Shown one piece after another: positions 62,857 to 64,000 of a DNA stretch of 64,000 bases. The first letter of the stretch is position 1; every line of letters starts with the position of its first letter. The translations under genes and the position numbers were made by a program. The notes under the pieces are model-generated. The model was not told where the DNA came from. It did not search any database and saw only the letters and a program-made list of their open reading frames with translations. The DNA is from an uncultured Clostridiaceae bacterium (GTDB lineage Bacteria; Bacillota; Clostridia; Clostridiales; Clostridiaceae), in the NCBI GenBank assembly GCA_946405135.1, contig CAMJGD010000001.1, forward strand, positions 248,001-312,000, given 5' to 3'.

Positions 62857-63539
62857 TTAAGCATCTCCTCTAATTTAATAATATAATAACTCACTTGATT
62901 TTTTCTTGTTAAAGCTCCAGGTGTCATCTCTGTTATATTATTATATATATTCTTATATCTATTTATTTTATAATTTAAATAATCTTTTAAAAGAGGATGT
63001 TTTTTCTCTATAAGTATAGGACTTATTTCATAATATATCTCTTCAATATCTTCTTTAGGTTTACTTCCATATTTAGCTTTGATTATTTCATAAAATATGC
63101 CTTCTTCATAGCAAAGCTCTTCATCTATTATGTAAAAGCCTTTATGGTATAAATATTTTCTAATAACTTCTGGATTTTGTACAGGTTGTAAAATCATATA
63201 TTTCAAAGTTTTCACAATAGATATATCTTCTTCTATTATATCTCTTATAAGATTACCACCCATACCTGCTATGATTGCTGCGTCTGCTTCTCCTTTTTTT
63301 ATGGTAGATAGTCCAGGGCCTTTTCTGCAATCAATTTTATTAGAAAGTCCTTCCATAGACACATTTATTCTGGCCTTTTCCACAGGACCTTTATTTATAT
63401 CAGAAGCTACTGCAAAACTACATATACTGTTTTGCACCATAAATATAGGCACATATCCATGATCTGTACCTACATCTACTATTTTATGGCAATGATCTGC
63501 TAAATCTATTATGCTTTTTAACCTTTTACTTAATTCCAT
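62847..63539 (-). CDS. trmK: tRNA (adenine-22-N1)-methyltransferase
   Basis: A 230-residue SAM-dependent methyltransferase: VDVGTDHGYVPIF is motif I, ASDINKGPVEKARIN motif II, AIIAGMGGNLI motif IV, MILQPVQNPEVIRKYL later. Matches TrmK (YqfN) of Firmicutes. RBS AAAGGAG precedes the ATG; trmK-nif3 order is widely conserved downstream of the sigma-A gene. Confidence 0.94.
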   Translation of the reverse strand: MELSKRLKSIIDLADHCHKIVDVGTDHGYVPIFMVQNSICSFAVASDINKGPVEKARINVSMEGLSNKIDCRKGPGLSTIKKGEADAAIIAGMGGNLIRDIIEEDISIVKTLKYMILQPVQNPEVIRKYLYHKGFYIIDEELCYEEGIFYEIIKAKYGSKPKEDIEEIYYEISPILIEKKHPLLKDYLNYKINRYKNIYNNITEMTPGALTRKNQVSYYIIKLEEMLKCL

Positions 63540-63549
63540 AATTACTCCT

Positions 63550-63939
63550 TTAAATAAATGATATTATTATCCTTATCTGAATAAACAAAAATGTTACTGC
63601 AATCACTAGAGGAATATATATATATTTATATGCAGATTTTCTATCATATTTTGCATAAAAATATGAAGCATAATACATACAGACTAATATTATCATATTT
63701 AAAACACCATAAGTCATCTGTCTAAATGCAAACTGTTTACCTGTTCCAAAATCAATAGGTCTAAATAGGGCATCAAAGCTTAAAGGCATTTGAGCAGGCA
63801 ACTTCCGTGTTAAGTATAATATAAAAGGATTAATAGTAAGAATAAATATCAAAAGACTCACTATTATAAATGGAATAAAAAAACTTTTATCTTTATATAT
63901 ATCCACTGACTTATTTATTTTAGTAGTGAACTCCTTCAT
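63550..63939 (-). CDS. Unrecognised four-helix membrane protein, start uncertain
   Basis: At least 129 residues with three or four membrane helices (about 20-42, 77-95, 106-128). A short IDFGTGKQFAFRQMTYG loop lies between. No family recognised. An ATG at 63939 has AAAGGA seven bases upstream, but the same frame stays open to the right edge (encoding GISPELSSEFEKRLIEKG just before it), so the real start may lie outside the window. It precedes trmK by ten bases and is probably in that operon. Confidence 0.65.
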   Translation of the reverse strand: MKEFTTKINKSVDIYKDKSFFIPFIIVSLLIFILTINPFILYLTRKLPAQMPLSFDALFRPIDFGTGKQFAFRQMTYGVLNMIILVCMYYASYFYAKYDRKSAYKYIYIPLVIAVTFLFIQIRIIISFI

Positions 63940-64000
63940 AGTTATTCCTTTTTCAATAAGCCTTTTTTCAAATTCACTGGAAAGCTCTGGTGATATACCA

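Noticed and set aside
1-64000. CRISPR arrays, tRNA genes, rRNA operons
   Set aside because: No regularly spaced repeats, no cloverleaf with a recognisable T-loop, and no rRNA signature were seen on either strand; the only clear structural RNA is rnpB.

Overview
This window is a low-GC Firmicutes chromosome segment, almost certainly from an anaerobic, spore-forming Clostridium that ferments amino acids. The evidence is the AT-rich DNA, the AGGAGG-type ribosome sites, the complete D-ornithine breakdown cluster beside arginine deiminase and ornithine carbamoyltransferase, the FabK-type fatty acid operon, the SCIFF peptide with its radical-SAM maturase, and the sporulation genes (yunB, bofC-like). 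Most genes lie on the minus strand and follow familiar clostridial gene order.

Layout. 1-1812: arcA and ornithine carbamoyltransferase (cut by the left edge), which turn arginine into ornithine and carbamoyl phosphate. 2383-12246: a 12-gene type II fatty-acid operon (MarR regulator, fabH, acpP, fabK, fabD, fabG, fabF, accB, fabZ, accC, accD, accA) with one strong promoter overlapped by two TTTGA-N3-TCAAA palindromes. 12290-13605: a PHP phosphoesterase and a flavin reductase-like protein. 13690-23215: the ornithine cluster (ord, ortA, ortB, oraS, oraE, MutL-like ATPase, orr) with a sigma-54 promoter and an adjacent sigma-54-dependent activator. 23240-26257: glyA, a two-gene ThrE-type exporter and a CsoR-family repressor. 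26373-26525: a long structured RNA after aspS, a good 6S RNA candidate. 26600-35930: aspS, hisS, hemZ, a metallo-beta-lactamase-fold hydrolase, dtd, relA, apt and a catalytically degenerate RecJ-like protein. 36085-45319: secF/secD, the SCIFF pair, a TIGR04086-type membrane protein, yajC, tgt, queA, ruvB, ruvA and a bofC-like gene.

45400-47907 is the accessory part. A ~2.4 kb element sits in the 3' end of yebC. It is flanked by a 53-54 bp imperfect direct repeat of the yebC 3' end, and the original yebC terminator is now stranded on the far side. Inside are a decayed tyrosine recombinase guarded by a terminator-like hairpin, a short TPR-like protein, a secreted aromatic/Cys-rich protein split by a frameshift just after its signal peptide, and a 53-residue two-helix membrane protein. 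The last two look like an effector and its immunity partner; this is the most plausible undescribed system in the window, although it may be decaying.

47854-64000: yebC, an IMPACT-family gene, a MocR-type regulator, a nucleotidyltransferase, a small zinc-ribbon protein, an MtaD-type deaminase, an HflX GTPase with an apparent N-terminal JAMM metalloprotease-like motif, hpt, yunB, a class A penicillin-binding protein, a dCMP deaminase, RNase P RNA, an FAD-Rieske oxidoreductase, a Nif3-like protein, trmK and a membrane protein running to the right edge.

Start codons were moved from the longest reading frame wherever a ribosome site clearly pointed to an inner start; these cases are noted. No tRNA, 16S/23S rRNA, CRISPR array or intact insertion sequence was seen.
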